In this document: positions 10,578-20,645 of the stretch, in pieces | Position numbering within the stretch: position 1 is the first letter of the stretch | Layout of the letters: the number at the start of each line of letters is the position of its first letter | NCBI GenBank assembly: GCA_905221605.1 | Contig: CAJNDS010002635.1 | Span: 315,001 to 379,000, forward strand | Source of the DNA: Symbiodinium natans | Taxonomy: Eukaryota; Sar; Dinophyceae; Suessiales; Symbiodiniaceae | Direction of reading: 5' to 3' | DNA: 64,000 bases | Translations under genes and position numbers: made by a program | Notes under the pieces: generated by a model | Databases searched by the model: none | What the model was told of the DNA's origin: nothing | What the model saw: only the letters and a program-made list of their open reading frames with translations

Positions 10578-11909
10578 GCCTTCCAAGTAAGAGCAAGAGG
10601 GGGTGGGCCACCCTCAGAAACAACCGCCAAGACACCTGAGAAGCCACAGCAGGGCAGCCCGGCTTCTCAGCAGACCGCGAGCCCAGCTTCTCAGCAGATC
10701 GCGATCACTCCTCAGTCCACAGCACGAAAAGTTCTGCAGTATGGCCTCACAAAGTTCTTCGGAACACCTGAGCAGAAGGCATCTGCTCAGCCTTTCGAGC
10801 TGCACTTGACAGGTTACCACAGGAGCCACAAGAGCAGGGCTCAGCTCGAGTTCGAAGCATCTAAGGAGGCCTTTGAAGCTCTTGTGGCTGAGAAGGAGGC
10901 AGAGGAGGACGAAGATAGGGCTCATGAGATTGCCAAGAGGAGACGACTCACTCAGGGCAAGAGGTTCACAAGAGTCGCCCCTGAGGCCGGGAAGAGGAAG
11001 TTTCAGAAAGCTCGCCTTGAGCTGACAGCCAATCGAAAGAGGCTGATTGCTGAGGACTTGGCTCAGTCCAAGTCTCAGTTTTCCACTGAGAGCAAGTTCT
11101 GGCAGGCCATGACCGAAAAGCATGGCCTGTCTAAGAAACAGCTCAGCAGGATCGTCAGCCAAAGTCAGGCCTATGCAGAAATGAGCAAGGCACCTCTTCG
11201 GAGAAGAAACTCTAAGAACAAGAAGCGAGTTAGAGTTTCGGGGGCTGGCCGGAAGGTGCCTTACCCTGAGGTCCTTGCCACGCTTTCTCAGTGGCTGGCT
11301 GTTGAGCGAGCCTGTGGCCACACGATCAGCCAGCAGGACTTCTTTCAGGAGTTCTTGTTTCAGCTGAGGCTCTCGGCCACTAAGTCTCGTCTTGGGGCAG
11401 AAGAACGTGGCCTCAGCAACCTGAAGGTGGCTGAGTTGCAGCAGGATGCTGAGGACAAAGAGGCCAGGGCTGAGAAGCTGAGCAAAAGCAAGGCCTACCG
11501 CAGGAGTTTCACTGAGAAGCTCCTGAGATGGACCAAGGCCAAGTTCACCACCTCAGAGGTCGTGAGCAACATCAGCAGCCTTGAGTCTCAGGTCAGGTGC
11601 AAGCTCACCTGGCAAGAGTTCGACTGGTGCCTCTGGCTGGCCAGCCTGAGCTCTCTTCCTGAGCTGTCTGCTGAGAAGAGGGTGTCAGACCCTGAGGACT
11701 TCGTGAAGAACAGGGCTCACTTAGCCATCGGCTTCTCCGATCAGGTGCCACTGTGGGCTAAGGCCACAGGCCGAAAGGCAGTCTTCTCTGCTGAGGAGCT
11801 CCACTCAGCTGAGACCACCAAGGACTTTTCTGAGGTCAGGGAAGCCATTGAGGATGCCATGAGGACTGACTCAGATGCAACCTTTCAGTGGTTCCCATCA
11901 GCGACACAG
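10578..11909 (+). CDS. pogo/Tigger-like transposase N-half with PCNA-interacting motif
   Basis: Open from the acceptor GCACAG|GCC at 10578; it joins the previous exon in phase 0 and both introns sides carry GCCT. No ATG occurs in this part, so it is an internal exon. At 10737-10760 it encodes QYGLTKFF, an exact match to the PCNA-interacting PIP-box Q-x-x-L-x-x-F-F. A basic coiled region follows. Then comes an HTH-like stretch ending in GRKVPYPEVLATL near 11250, resembling the CENP-B/pogo DNA-binding domain. Near 11727-11765 it reads GFSDQVPLWAKATGRK, which fits the segment around the first catalytic Asp (11739-11741) of pogo-type DDE transposases. Drosophila pogo transposase is known to bind PCNA. 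Family assignment is by eye. Confidence 0.6.
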
Positions 11910-11943
11910 GTGACAGCACTCCCGGAGTAAAGAAAGCCCTCAG
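11910..11943 (+). other. possible 34-nt intron or frameshift
   Basis: The frame changes here. CAG|GTGACA to CCCTCAG gives a GT-AG intron that restores an open frame in phase 0. Thirty-four bases is very short, so a frameshift that inactivates the gene is an alternative. Just downstream, a block of about 45 bp is duplicated at about 11955-12000 and 12053-12095. Confidence 0.4.
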
Positions 11944-14908
11944 CTTCGGCTCAGAAGGGTCAGGCACAGTCAGAAGGGCCTGAGCTTCAGCAGCCTTAGC
12001 CCAGAGAAACCTCTGCAGACCGAGGAGAAAGCAGAGGAGGAGCAGCAGCAGAGGTTCAGGCACAGTCAGAAAGGCCCTGAGCATCAGCAGCCTAAGAAGA
12101 AACAGAAGAAGGCATTGCCTAAGGCCGGAGCTAAGACCACCTTAGGCTTCTCAGCCGACGAAAGATTCAGAATCACCTACGAGGCCCGTCAGGTGCTTCT
12201 TCAGGTTCTGGATGAGCCCAGCAAGCCAGTCGTCGGCTTAGTGGGCAAGGGGTTGCTGGTGGTGCCCGGCCAGTGGGCTCGCCTCAGCAACATCTCTCAG
12301 GACGGCAAGTGGATCCGGACTGAGAGGTTCAGGGTCGGTGCTAAGGAGAAGGTTCACTCAGCTGGTGCCTCAGTCGGCAAGATCTTGCTCAGCTATCGAA
12401 AGCTCAGGCAGGCTCACCCTGAGCTGGTCGCTAAGCTGGACATCATGAGCCAGCCAGCTGCGAACGTCGACTCCGTGATCCTGAGCTGGGTCATTGAGGG
12501 CCAGGCCACTGAGTACCCTTGCTCAGTCTGGCAGAGAGACTGCTTCAGCTCCGTGTTCTCAGACACGGCTGCTGAGTCGATGGCCTTAGCCCAGCAGATC
12601 AGCTGCTTAGTTGCTGCGAAGTGCACGTCTAAGCTCCAGATCACGGACTCAGACTTCGCCAGAGAGTTCAAGGCTGCCGTGAGGCACAAGCTGTCCTCCC
12701 TGAGAACAGAGTTTCAGGAGCAGCAAAAGTTCTCAGGGAAGTCTGAGGTGTGGCGAGTGGGTGCCCTTGAGATCGTCACCTCAGTGGTCTGGGCTGAGGA
12801 GCAGCTGAGGCAGAAGAACGAAGAGCAATCCTGGGTCGTGAGGGCAGCCGTCAGGAATGGCCTTCTGGCCTATCGGCCCAACCCTGAGACTGGGAGGCTT
12901 GAGACGGTCTCCGAGCAGCCCTGGGCTAAGGAGCTCGACCTCAGGATGGGCAGTCGTCGCTTCCCAGCCAGCTGGCTCTCAGAGAGGCTTAAGTGGCTGG
13001 ACGACGCAGGCAAACCCATCCAGGCTGACTGGTCTCTGAGCGACTCAGCTAAGCAGATCTCCGACCTTATCAGGTGGGACTACTTCAACCCTGAGGAAGA
13101 CCTTGAACATGAGCCTGAGGATGGAGGCTTTGACTTAGACGCCGACCTTGCAGAGGACCTGGACCTGAGTCTGCAGAACAGCCTTTCCCTGAGGCTGCAC
13201 CCAAAGCTCAGACGTGCAGCAGCTCGCAGAGCTCTTGAGGAGGGCTACACTGAGAGAGTGAAGGACATCAGGAAAAAAGCAGAGCTCAGAAGGGAGAGGC
13301 TGAAGCACAGGACGGCCTTCAGGGGCAAGCTTCTGCAAAGCTTGAGACAAAAGCTGATGCTGAGCAGTCGGGCAGAAGCACTCAGTCAGGTGGTCCCTGT
13401 GAGGACTGAGACCAAAGGCCAGAAACTGAGTGCAACCACGAAGCCCTCAGCAAAGAACAAGCCCTCAGCAAAGAGCAAGGCCAGCAAGTTCCTGAAGGCT
13501 TCGGCTAAGAAGAAAGCAGCTAAGAAGCACGAGCACAAGGCCACTGTAGACAAGGTCATTGCTAAGGTCACAGCCAAGAAGAAGAAGGAGAAGAAGGCTA
13601 AGGCCAAAGCTGAGCCCACAAAGACTGAGACTGAGCCCTCAGCCCTGCTGGCTCCTTTCCTTGAGAAAGAAGTCATTTGTGTCTCCGAGGCTGCTGGCCA
13701 CATGCTCTTTGGCATTAAGGGCTTGGCCTCAGACTTCCAGTCAGGTCGCTACACTGTGATGACCGTGAGTGGCACCTTCGAGATCAGGTCTGAGCATCTC
13801 ACGCTTTGGGAGCCCAAGACTCCTGAGTTCGTCTGGGCTCAGCTGAAATACCTCAGCAGGGCAGATACTCAGGCGATCCTCAGGGCCATCTCCTGCTGGC
13901 CTGAGCCAAAGCTGAGCTACGACGACTATGCCGACCATGGCTTAGTGCCCTTTCCTGAAACTGAGAAGCCTTTCTTGGTCGAGGATCAGTGGATCTGGCA
14001 GGGCTGGGCCATGATGAGCTGGTCCCTGCGAAAAGCCAAGGCAGGATCCTTTGAGGAGTTCTCAGTGGAGTGCTTAGACCCTGGCCTTCCTCACTTGCTC
14101 TTCGAGTTTCCTGAGCACTTGCTTGAGCCACGTGAAGATGCTGTTAAGAAAGCCTTCAGCAATGGTCTCAGGCTTCTGGTTCCACTGGTTAGGGCTTTGC
14201 ACTGGACTTTGCTGGTGGCTCAGAGAGAGTCCGAGGGCTTTCAGTGGCGACTCTACGACAGCCTTCAGGAGCCCATTGAGGCCTGCACCTTGGCTCAGGT
14301 CAGGATTGGGAGCTTGCTCGATCCTCAGTTCAGCCTGCCCAAGAAGACCAACTCAGCAGTGCAGCCTCAGGGGTCACTGTTCTGCGGGTTCTATGTCTTA
14401 GCCTGGATGGAGCAGGAAGTGAGGCAGGCCCGAGGAGAATGGTTGAGGGTTTGGCCTGGGCTCCTGGCTAAGACTTGGAAGGAGAGGCTTCTCAAGATGA
14501 AGCCACATCTTGAGAAGGAGCAGAAGCTGAGGATCGCTGAGATCGAGAAGGCCTACAACAAGACTGAGGCCGAGAGAAAGGAAGCAGAGAAGAGGGTAGC
14601 CAAAGCTCAGCACGCCTTAGACACAGCCAAGGCTTCGACAACCAAGGCTGCTGTGGCTGCTAAGGAATCCCTCGACAAGAACCTCTTCAGGTTCACCTGG
14701 AAGCATCTCAGCAAAGAAGCCACGGCCAAGATTCTGGCCTTAGAGCACTCGCCAGGGATCTGCCAGAATTGCCGATGGCAGACAGGCTGTCCTCAGTGCC
14801 AGGCTGAGAAAGCCCTGAAGTACCACCTCACCACTGAGGCCGCTGCTCAGGGGAAGCTGCCCTTTCAGCCAGGACTGCAACTCTACCATCAGCCTTTTGC
14901 ACTTGTCA
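11944..14908 (+). CDS. transposase C-half fused to Ulp1/C48-type cysteine protease
   Basis: The frame is open from 11914 with no good ATG (the first candidate at 12115 is TTG), so this is an internal exon. The N-part (to about 12720) contains SQPAANVDSV and KLQITDSDFAREFK; the latter resembles the LQPLD...FK segment holding the last catalytic Asp of pogo/DDE_1 transposases. A Lys/Ala-rich hinge lies at about 13430-13620. From about 13650 the frame resembles a C48 Ulp1/SENP protease: His in ALHWTLLV (14200-14202), Asp in LYDSL (14257-14259), Gln at 14368-14370 and Cys in LFCGFYVL (14383-14385). The order His-Asp-Gln-Cys and the spacing fit the family. A CxxC...CPQC knuckle follows near 14758-14800. 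Such proteases cleave SUMO-like conjugates; the activity here is inferred. Confidence 0.65.
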
Positions 14909-14939
14909 GCCCTTTCTTGAGACCATTCCTCTGCTGCAG

Positions 14940-15046
14940 GACCCAAGGAATTCGCTCAGTATCTCAAAGAGATGCTCAAGGCCAACAAGCCTGAGCCAAT
15001 TCAGGCTGAGAAGGGTAGTGAGGCTTCCGGTGCCAAAGAAACCTGA
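14940..15046 (+). CDS. terminal exon of the transposon gene
   Basis: After the acceptor CTGCTGCAG| the frame reads KEFAQYLKEMLKANK...GAKET and stops with TGA at 15044-15046. An upstream GC donor at 14909 joins it in phase; that intron would be only 31 nt, so a frameshift is the alternative. Left unspliced, the main frame would stop at 14994. Confidence 0.5.
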
Positions 15047-15174
15047 GCAAATCCCACCCAGGAATTCGCTCAGTATCTCAAAGAGATGCTCAAGGCCAAC
15101 AAGCTTCAGCCAATTCAGGCTGAGAAGGGTAGTGAGGCTTCCCGCGCCAAAGAAACCTGAGCAAATCCAGGCTC
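14947..15174 (+). repeat. 114-bp tandem duplication at gene 3' end
   Basis: The block beginning GGAATTCGCTCAGTATCTC occurs at 14947 and again at 15061 with few differences. It duplicates the terminal exon including the stop codon, so the second copy lies in the 3' UTR. Confidence 0.85.
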
Positions 15175-15179
15175 AGGAA

Positions 15180-15570
15180 CATGCCCCCTCTGGGGCCGGC
15201 CACCACTGCTGCCTCAGTTAATTATTCAGGACATCCGGCAGTCCAACAGTGCGGGTTTAGGGATGATGGATTAACTCAGTCATCAACTTGCAGCCTGAGG
15301 CAGCATGGGCCCTCTTTTTCAAAAGCTTGAGACACCCAGGTTGAGAAGAAAACTGAGCTTTGCAGAGCTAAGGGTTTTGGATTTGGAGGTTTGGTATTGA
15401 GGATTAATTAGTTGTTTCAATCAACTTAATTTAAAACAAGCCCCAAATCCTAACAAAAAAAATTCCGGATTTCGGGGGCGGTTTGTCTTTAAAGAGGGAC
15501 TCCCAAACAGTCAGGGTGTCCTGAATAATTCGGCCAGTTTGTCTTTAAAGAGGGGGCCGATACTAAAGCG
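15180..15570. other. AT-richer spacer, no gene seen
   Basis: The CTCAG/CTGAG bias fades out by about 15370. No exon, array or inverted repeat stands out, apart from a short repeat of GGTTTGTCTTTAAAGAGGG near 15480 and 15536. Confidence 0.5.
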
Positions 15571-15630
15571 GGTGCAACATTAGTCAGGATATATGATCCC
15601 AATTTTGGGATTCATTTCGTCCCCAAGGTC

Positions 15631-15708
15631 CTGCTTCGGCGTGGAGGTGACGGCGTAGCGCAGGAAGGCGCCCAAGGAAGGCCGAGAGCCAGCCTCTGGA
15701 ACTACGGT
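15631..15708 (-). CDS. single exon between two introners, gene unknown
   Basis: The minus strand reads SRPSLGAFLRYAVTSTPKQ without a stop, ending at a GA donor immediately before a CTTGGGGAC element end. It lies precisely between two family-1 introner copies. No family recognised. Confidence 0.4.
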
Positions 15709-15715
15709 TCTCATG

Positions 15716-15822
15716 GGGACCAATTATGAACCCAAAAAATTGGGGGGTCATATACCCGGACCACGATAATACCTATAAAGGTATATGAACCATAAAACCT
15801 TTTAGGGTTCATGTCGTCCCCA
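15716..15822. mobile_element. introner family 1 copy
   Basis: GGGGACCAATTATGAACCC at one end and TTAGGGTTCATGTCGTCCCC at the other, with the usual GGTCATATACCC / AAGGTATATGAACC core. Confidence 0.75.
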
Positions 15823-15889
15823 ATTCTTAAGGTTCTCGTGGGGTTCCGGGATCCGGAGAGATTTCAGAGAAGCACGCAAAGTACTCTTT

Positions 15890-16040
15890 ACCCTAAACCC
15901 TAAACCCTAAACCCTAAACCCTAAACCCTAAACCCTAAACCCTAAATCCTAAACCCTAAACCCTAAACCCTAAACCCTAAACCCTAAACCCTAAACCTTA
16001 AACCCTAAACCCTAACCCTAAACCCTAAACCCTAAACCCG
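15890..16040 (-). repeat. CCCTAAA array
   Basis: About 20 nearly perfect CCCTAAA units with occasional CCCTAAAT/CTTAAA variants. Confidence 0.95.
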
Positions 16041-16224
16041 AAGTTGCAAGTCTGTCGCGCGTACGCTTTCGCAGCCAAGGGCCGGCGCCTGGTACTTGAG
16101 CTTGGCCATCGCCTGTCGGCGCTATCTGCATCGTTCTGCATGTTGCATGGCAGCTTTTACAGCTGCACTGAAAGCCGGAATTTGTAGCGGCTGAGGGGAA
16201 GCTCTCAAGCTCAACCCTAAACCC

Positions 16225-16400
16225 ACAACCCTGTAAACCCTGTAAACCCTATAAACCCTATAAACCCTATAAACCCTATAAACCCTATAAACCCTATAAA
16301 CCCTATAAACCCTATAAACCCTATAAACCCTATAAACCCTGTAAACCCTATAAACCCTGTAAACCCTATAAACCCCTATAAACCCTATAACCCCTAAAAA
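16225..16400 (-). repeat. CCCTATAAA 9-mer array
   Basis: About 17 units of CCCTATAAA or CCCTGTAAA. It is a homogenised 9-base relative of the telomere motif and gives a spurious Tyr-Arg-Val repeat frame. Confidence 0.9.
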
Positions 16401-16544
16401 AACCCCTCTAAACCCTATAAACCCTATGAACCCTATGAACCCTCTCAAATCCGAATGGCTCTGGTCAAAACCCCCGGGTGCCTTGGCTCGCTCCGTCAGC
16501 TGTGATCGCACCCCCTGCAAGGGGCTGAAAACGGCAACAACTCT

Positions 16545-16652
16545 CGAGGACCAAATGAACCCTAAAATTGGGGTCATATATCCTGACTACTATAATTCGC
16601 TATTAGGGTATGAAACATAGACCCTTTCAGGGGTTCATTTAGTCCCCAAGGA
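16545..16652. mobile_element. introner family 1 copy
   Basis: Ends GAGGACCAAATGAACCC and GGGTTCATTTAGTCCCCAAGG with a TTGGGGTCATATATCC core. Confidence 0.8.
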
Positions 16653-16744
16653 ACATCACCCAAGAGTCACAGTCTTATGCATGCGGGGAGTCTGGATGCG
16701 AGCGAGCTTGTACTTTCCTCAAACTACACAAGAATCAAGGCGGA

Positions 16745-16985
16745 CTTCCCCCCCCCCCCCCCCTGCCCTGGTTGCTTGTCTTCAAGATGCCAACCTCGGG
16801 CAAGGCAGCAGCGGCGAGCTTTTCGGGTGGCGTCGGCGCGATGTAGACGTCGTCCTGGCTTCGGCGACTGCCATGATGCACGGAGACTTCAACGACAGCG
16901 TCTTGACCCTTTGGACGAAAAAGTGGAATCGAGAAGCGAGACTTGACACACACCTCATCGAAACGCGGTTTCAGTATGATGTCCC
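16745..16985 (+). CDS. possible exon, strand uncertain
   Basis: An open plus frame reads SSGELFGWRRRDVDVVLAS and TLWTKKWNREARL; a minus frame over the same stretch is also open. It follows a C tract. No family recognised. Confidence 0.25.
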
Positions 16986-17097
16986 CCACTAAAACGCCAA
17001 AACCCGAAATCCTAAACCCTAACCCCAATCGCCAAGCCTCTAAACCCCAAGCCCCTAAACCCTAAAACCTAAACCCTAGAAGCCCTGCTGCAGGTAC

Positions 17098-19107
17098 TTA
17101 GCGGTCCTCCTTGCTCCTCCGGAGGGCCTCGTGCAGGTCGCCCGCCTGGGACGTTGTGCATTCGGGGGTTTAGGGTTAGGGTTTAGGGTTTAGGGTTTAG
17201 GGTTCAGGGTTCAGGGTTCAGGGTTCAGGGTTCAGGGTTTAGGTAATCTATACCTTGGGGACCAATAGTGAACCCTAAAAGGGTGTATGGTTCATCTTCC
17301 TTAGTGACCCTCTTTACCTGCTGTTTACCGGTAGTTACTTCTAACCTGTAAAAAAAATAGTCCCTAAACTTCATATACCTTAATAGGCATTAGAGTATTG
17401 GGTACATGACCCCAATTCTAGGGTTCATTTGGTCCTCAAGGTAAGTTTGTGAACCCAAAACCTACTTCTTACTGTAGGTTTTAGCACCGCAACCAAAAGC
17501 AGAAGAAACAAAAAAAACACGACGGTTGGCGTTTTCGAGGCTCGTTCTTCAGGGGCACTGACAAGCCTCATTCTCCTAAACCCTAAACCCTAAACCCTAA
17601 ACCCTAAACCCTGAACCCTCATGGCGCCTCATCCAGGCGGCGCAAATCATCAAAGCCTGCGTAAGGGTCGGTGGACGGTGTGAGGGTTGAGGGTTGAGGG
17701 TTGAAGGTTTAGGGTTTGGGGGGAGAGGGTTGCGCTCTGATAGCTGCTGCTCTCTCTTCCCTGGGGGCCAAATGTGAACCCCCAAAAAGGGTTTTTATGG
17801 TTCATTTTATGGTTCAGAGGACCTTCATAGGAACCCTAGTGACCCCCCCCACCCGCACCTTCAGGATTCAGAATATGTCCCCGAGGTATTCACAATCACT
17901 CTAGTTTCAATGAACCCTAAAAGTGCACCCCTAACACCCCCAAGACCCCTTAAACCCCTTAAACCGCCTAAAGCCCTTAAAAACCTTTAAACCCTAACAC
18001 CCTTAAAACCCTCAGAAACAACCCTCAAAACCGTCAAGCCCCTTAACACCCATTTGAGCTCGAGTTTCTGGCACCGGAGTTGTGTGTGCACCGTCTATCT
18101 ATCTGTCCTAAACCCTAAACCCGAAGCCACCCTAAACCCTAAACCCTAAACCCTGGGTTTTGTCTGCACCTGTGCAGTTCTTTTCATCGGAGCCTCCAAG
18201 ACACCGGCTTCCCACGAAGACTTGCGGCACCTTAAGGGTTTGGGTTCAGGGTTCAGGGTTCAGGGTTCAGGGTTTAGGGTTTAGGGTTCAGGGTTTAGGG
18301 TTTAGGGTGTAGGGTTTAGGGCTTAGGGTTTAGGGCTGAGGGCTCAAGGCGTGGGCTTAGGGTTTAGCGCTTGGGGTTTAGGGGTTTAGGGGTTACGTAG
18401 CCCCGAACATTTCTAAAGAGCTGGCGTGAGATCGTTCGAGCGGGGTCCCGGGAACTTCCGATGCACTTGAAGCTTGTGGGGCTTATAGGCCTTGCCACAC
18501 GAGCCCGAAACCTTCGTTTTTGCGGCTAATTTAACAAACCCTTAGAGGACCCTAAACCCTAAACCCTAAAACCCTTAAGGGACTCGCAAGCAACCTACAA
18601 AAATGTAGGCTTTGGGCGTGTAGGGTTGCGTGTCATGTCCAGATGAACCCTAGTATTGGGATCATATACCCTCTAAACCACTAGAGTTCCTACTAAAATA
18701 TATGTTATATGTGCCATAAACCTTCTATAATCCCTTCAATTAAGGCACATGTGGACCCCTAAACTTTCGTCCCATTTCGTCCCCCTGAACCCCAAACCCC
18801 AAACCCCAAACCGTAAACCCCAAACCCGAAACCCCAAACCCCAAACCCCAAGACCTAAACCCCAAACCCGAAACCCCAAACCCCAAACCCCAAGACCTAA
18901 ACCCCAAACCCCAAACCCAAACCCCCAACCCCAAACCCCTAAACCTTAAACCCTAAACCCTAAACCCTAAACCCTAAACCCTAAACCCTAAACCCTAAAC
19001 CCCAAACCAAGCTCCAAAGAGGCAGCTTTGCGGCCCCAAGGCGCCGTGGCGGCCTTGGAGCGCTCCTGGGCCTCTGCGCGCCGCCCCTGGGTCAGCGACA
19101 TGAGGGT
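17098..19107 (-). CDS. 3' part of a small-exon gene, function unknown
   Basis: Exons 19045-19107, 17628-17656 and 17098-17145, the last ending with TAA at 17098-17100. They read MSLTQGRRAEAQERSKAAT, FDDLRRLDE and AGDLHEALRRSKEDR. The last two join in phase 0 through a GC donor with GCG on both sides of the intron, and the intron contains CCCTAAA units. Whether 19045-19107 joins directly, or other exons lie between, is not resolved. The product looks like a charged helical C-terminus; no family recognised. Confidence 0.45.
17255..17443. mobile_element. introner family 1 copy, expanded
   Basis: Starts CCTTGGGGACCAATAGTGAACC and ends TAGGGTTCATTTGGTCCTCAAGG. The middle is longer than in typical copies. 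It is in the intron between exons 17098-17145 and 17628-17656. Confidence 0.7.
17760..17886. mobile_element. introner family 1, degenerate copy
   Basis: Starts CCTGGGGGCCAAATGTGAACC and ends near TATGTCCCCGAGG. It is diverged and has a long T/A tract. Confidence 0.5.
18636..18783. mobile_element. introner family 1, degenerate copy
   Basis: CAGATGAACCCTAGTATTGG then GGATCATATACCC, ending CCCATTTCGTCCCC. Confidence 0.5.
18786..19011 (-). repeat. CCCCAAA array merging into CCCTAAA
   Basis: CCCCAAA (TTTGGGG) units in an ordered higher-order pattern, then CCCTAAA units. Both derive from the telomere motif but are locally homogenised. Confidence 0.9.
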
Positions 19108-19439
19108 CTTTGGGGGGTTTAGGGTTTAGGGTTTAGGGTTTAGGGTTTAGGGTTTGGGGTTTGGGGTTGAGGGTTTAGGGCTTTAGGTTAAGAGGGCTTT
19201 GGGGGTTTATGGGGTGTTTAGGGTGAACAGGCTTTGAGGGGTTTATAGGGTTTTTGGGTCAAGAGGGTTAAGAGGGTTTATAGGGTTAAGAGGGTTGAGG
19301 CTTTATGGGGTTTAGGGTTTGCGGTTTGGAGGCTTAGGTTAGGGTTGATGGGGTTTAGCGTTTTGAAAGGGTTTGTAGGGTTGAGGGCTTACGACCTCTG
19401 CCCCTTCACGTCAAAACCTGGTAGTAGGCCAGTAATAGA

Positions 19440-19560
19440 TGTGCAAATATACACAAAAAACACACCTACATATGTATATCCATATATATATATATACACA
19501 TATTTTATGTGTATATATATATATACATATCATTGATTTCTCTCTCTATACATATACACA
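19440..19560. repeat. (AT)n / (TATACA)n tracts
   Basis: TATATATACACATAT-type dinucleotide tracts; another TATATA plus (GA)n run lies at 19754-19806. Confidence 0.85.
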
Positions 19561-19638
19561 TATTCAACACATATTATTTGTGTGTGCAGTATACCTGTGG
19601 TACACCGTCAGGTTTATAATGAAGTATAATTGAATCAA

Positions 19639-19773
19639 TCACTCTGGCTCCGCGATGTGCTGCGATGCAATGCCTAGTTCCATTACCAGGGCCTCCTCGG
19701 CAGGTGATGCACAAACCCTAAACTTCTAAACCCTAAACCCTAAACCCTTGGGTTATATATATATATGTATATT

Positions 19774-19808
<35 letters not shown>

Positions 19809-20525
19809 GGCGCCTCCTCGGCGGCGATGTCCACGATGCCGAAAGTGACACCACCTGAACGGTTTAGGGTTTAGGTTTTAGGGTTTGGGGTTTAGGGTTT
19901 GGGGTTTAGGGTTAGGGGTTTAGGGCACTCAGCCCCGTCGCACCGGAGCCGAGATGGGCTTAGCGCCACGTGTGGTCCAAGGCTGCCAAGTAGCGCTGCT
20001 TCAGCAAGGATTTGGCCTGCCCACCAACACCGTTTAGGGTTTAAGGTTTAAGGTTTAGGGTTTAGGGTTTAGGGCTTAGGATTGCCCACCAACCCAAAGA
20101 GCCCAATACCCCTTAATTGAGGAATACTCCATGAATCCTATTGAGGATCCCTTTATAATTTAAGGTATATTCCTTAATTAAGGAGTAACACCATGTGAGC
20201 ACTCTCAGCAACGGATTATTTGCTGTTACCAGTGGCGCCTCTGTCCCGCAGTGTACTGAAGATTAGAGATGCGCATTCCTGATGCGGCTTAAGCAGTCTT
20301 GACTGAAGCATGTTGTTGAACATCGTTTCCAGGTGTGGGTCTCGACTGTTGATGGAAACCCTAAACCCTAAACCCTAAACCCCAAACCCTAAACCCTAAA
20401 CGCGCCATGCCATAGAGCTGCGTGAAACAAACTTGCACCCTCTGTACGACCGAACGCCTTGGCACAATAGGCACAGCCGGGGCGGCTGTAGATCACCACG
20501 TCCTTGCCGATTGCAAAGGATGCAG
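19639..20525 (-). CDS. glutaredoxin-like redox protein, four tiny exons
   Basis: Exons 20458-20525, 19965-20016, 19814-19854 and 19639-19695 (stop TGA at 19639-19641) keep phase throughout. The first reads VVIYSRPGCAYCAK, the glutaredoxin active-site loop (CxYC redox pair). The second continues AKSLLKQRYLAALDH, as expected for the helix after the active site, then GVTFGIVDIAAEE and ALVMELGIASQH. All three donors are GC. The first intron holds a TTTAGGG array flanked by an 11-bp direct repeat. The 5' end lies upstream of an introner at 20536-20645 and was not found. The exon ends are short for a full glutaredoxin fold, so one exon may be missing or the protein is diverged. Confidence 0.65.
20018..20093 (+). 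repeat. TTTAGGG array with 11-bp flanking duplication
   Basis: TTTAGGG/TTTAAGG units flanked by TGCCCACCAAC at 20018-20028 and 20083-20093. It looks like an insertion with target-site duplication inside the glutaredoxin-like gene. Confidence 0.85.
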
Positions 20526-20535
20526 CTATTGTTTT

Positions 20536-20645
20536 TTGGGGACTAAATGAACTGTAAAAGGGTTTATGGCTCACATTACCTTAATCGGAGTGATAGTAGT
20601 ATAATGGTATATGGCCCCAGTTTCAGGGCTCATGTGGTCCCCAAG
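20536..20645. mobile_element. introner family 1 copy
   Basis: TTGGGGACTAAATGAACTG at one end and CTCATGTGGTCCCCAAGG at the other. It immediately precedes (on the minus strand) the first recognised exon of the glutaredoxin-like gene. Confidence 0.75.

Noticed and set aside
16122-16577. 151-codon ORF with Tyr-Arg-Val repeats
   Set aside because: It is the CCCTATAAA 9-mer array read in frame.
20215-20330. Minus-strand open stretch (MFNNMLQSRLLKPHQ) as an extra glutaredoxin exon
   Set aside because: The neighbouring exons join in phase without it, and inserting it would break the CAYCAK-AKSLLKQ continuity.
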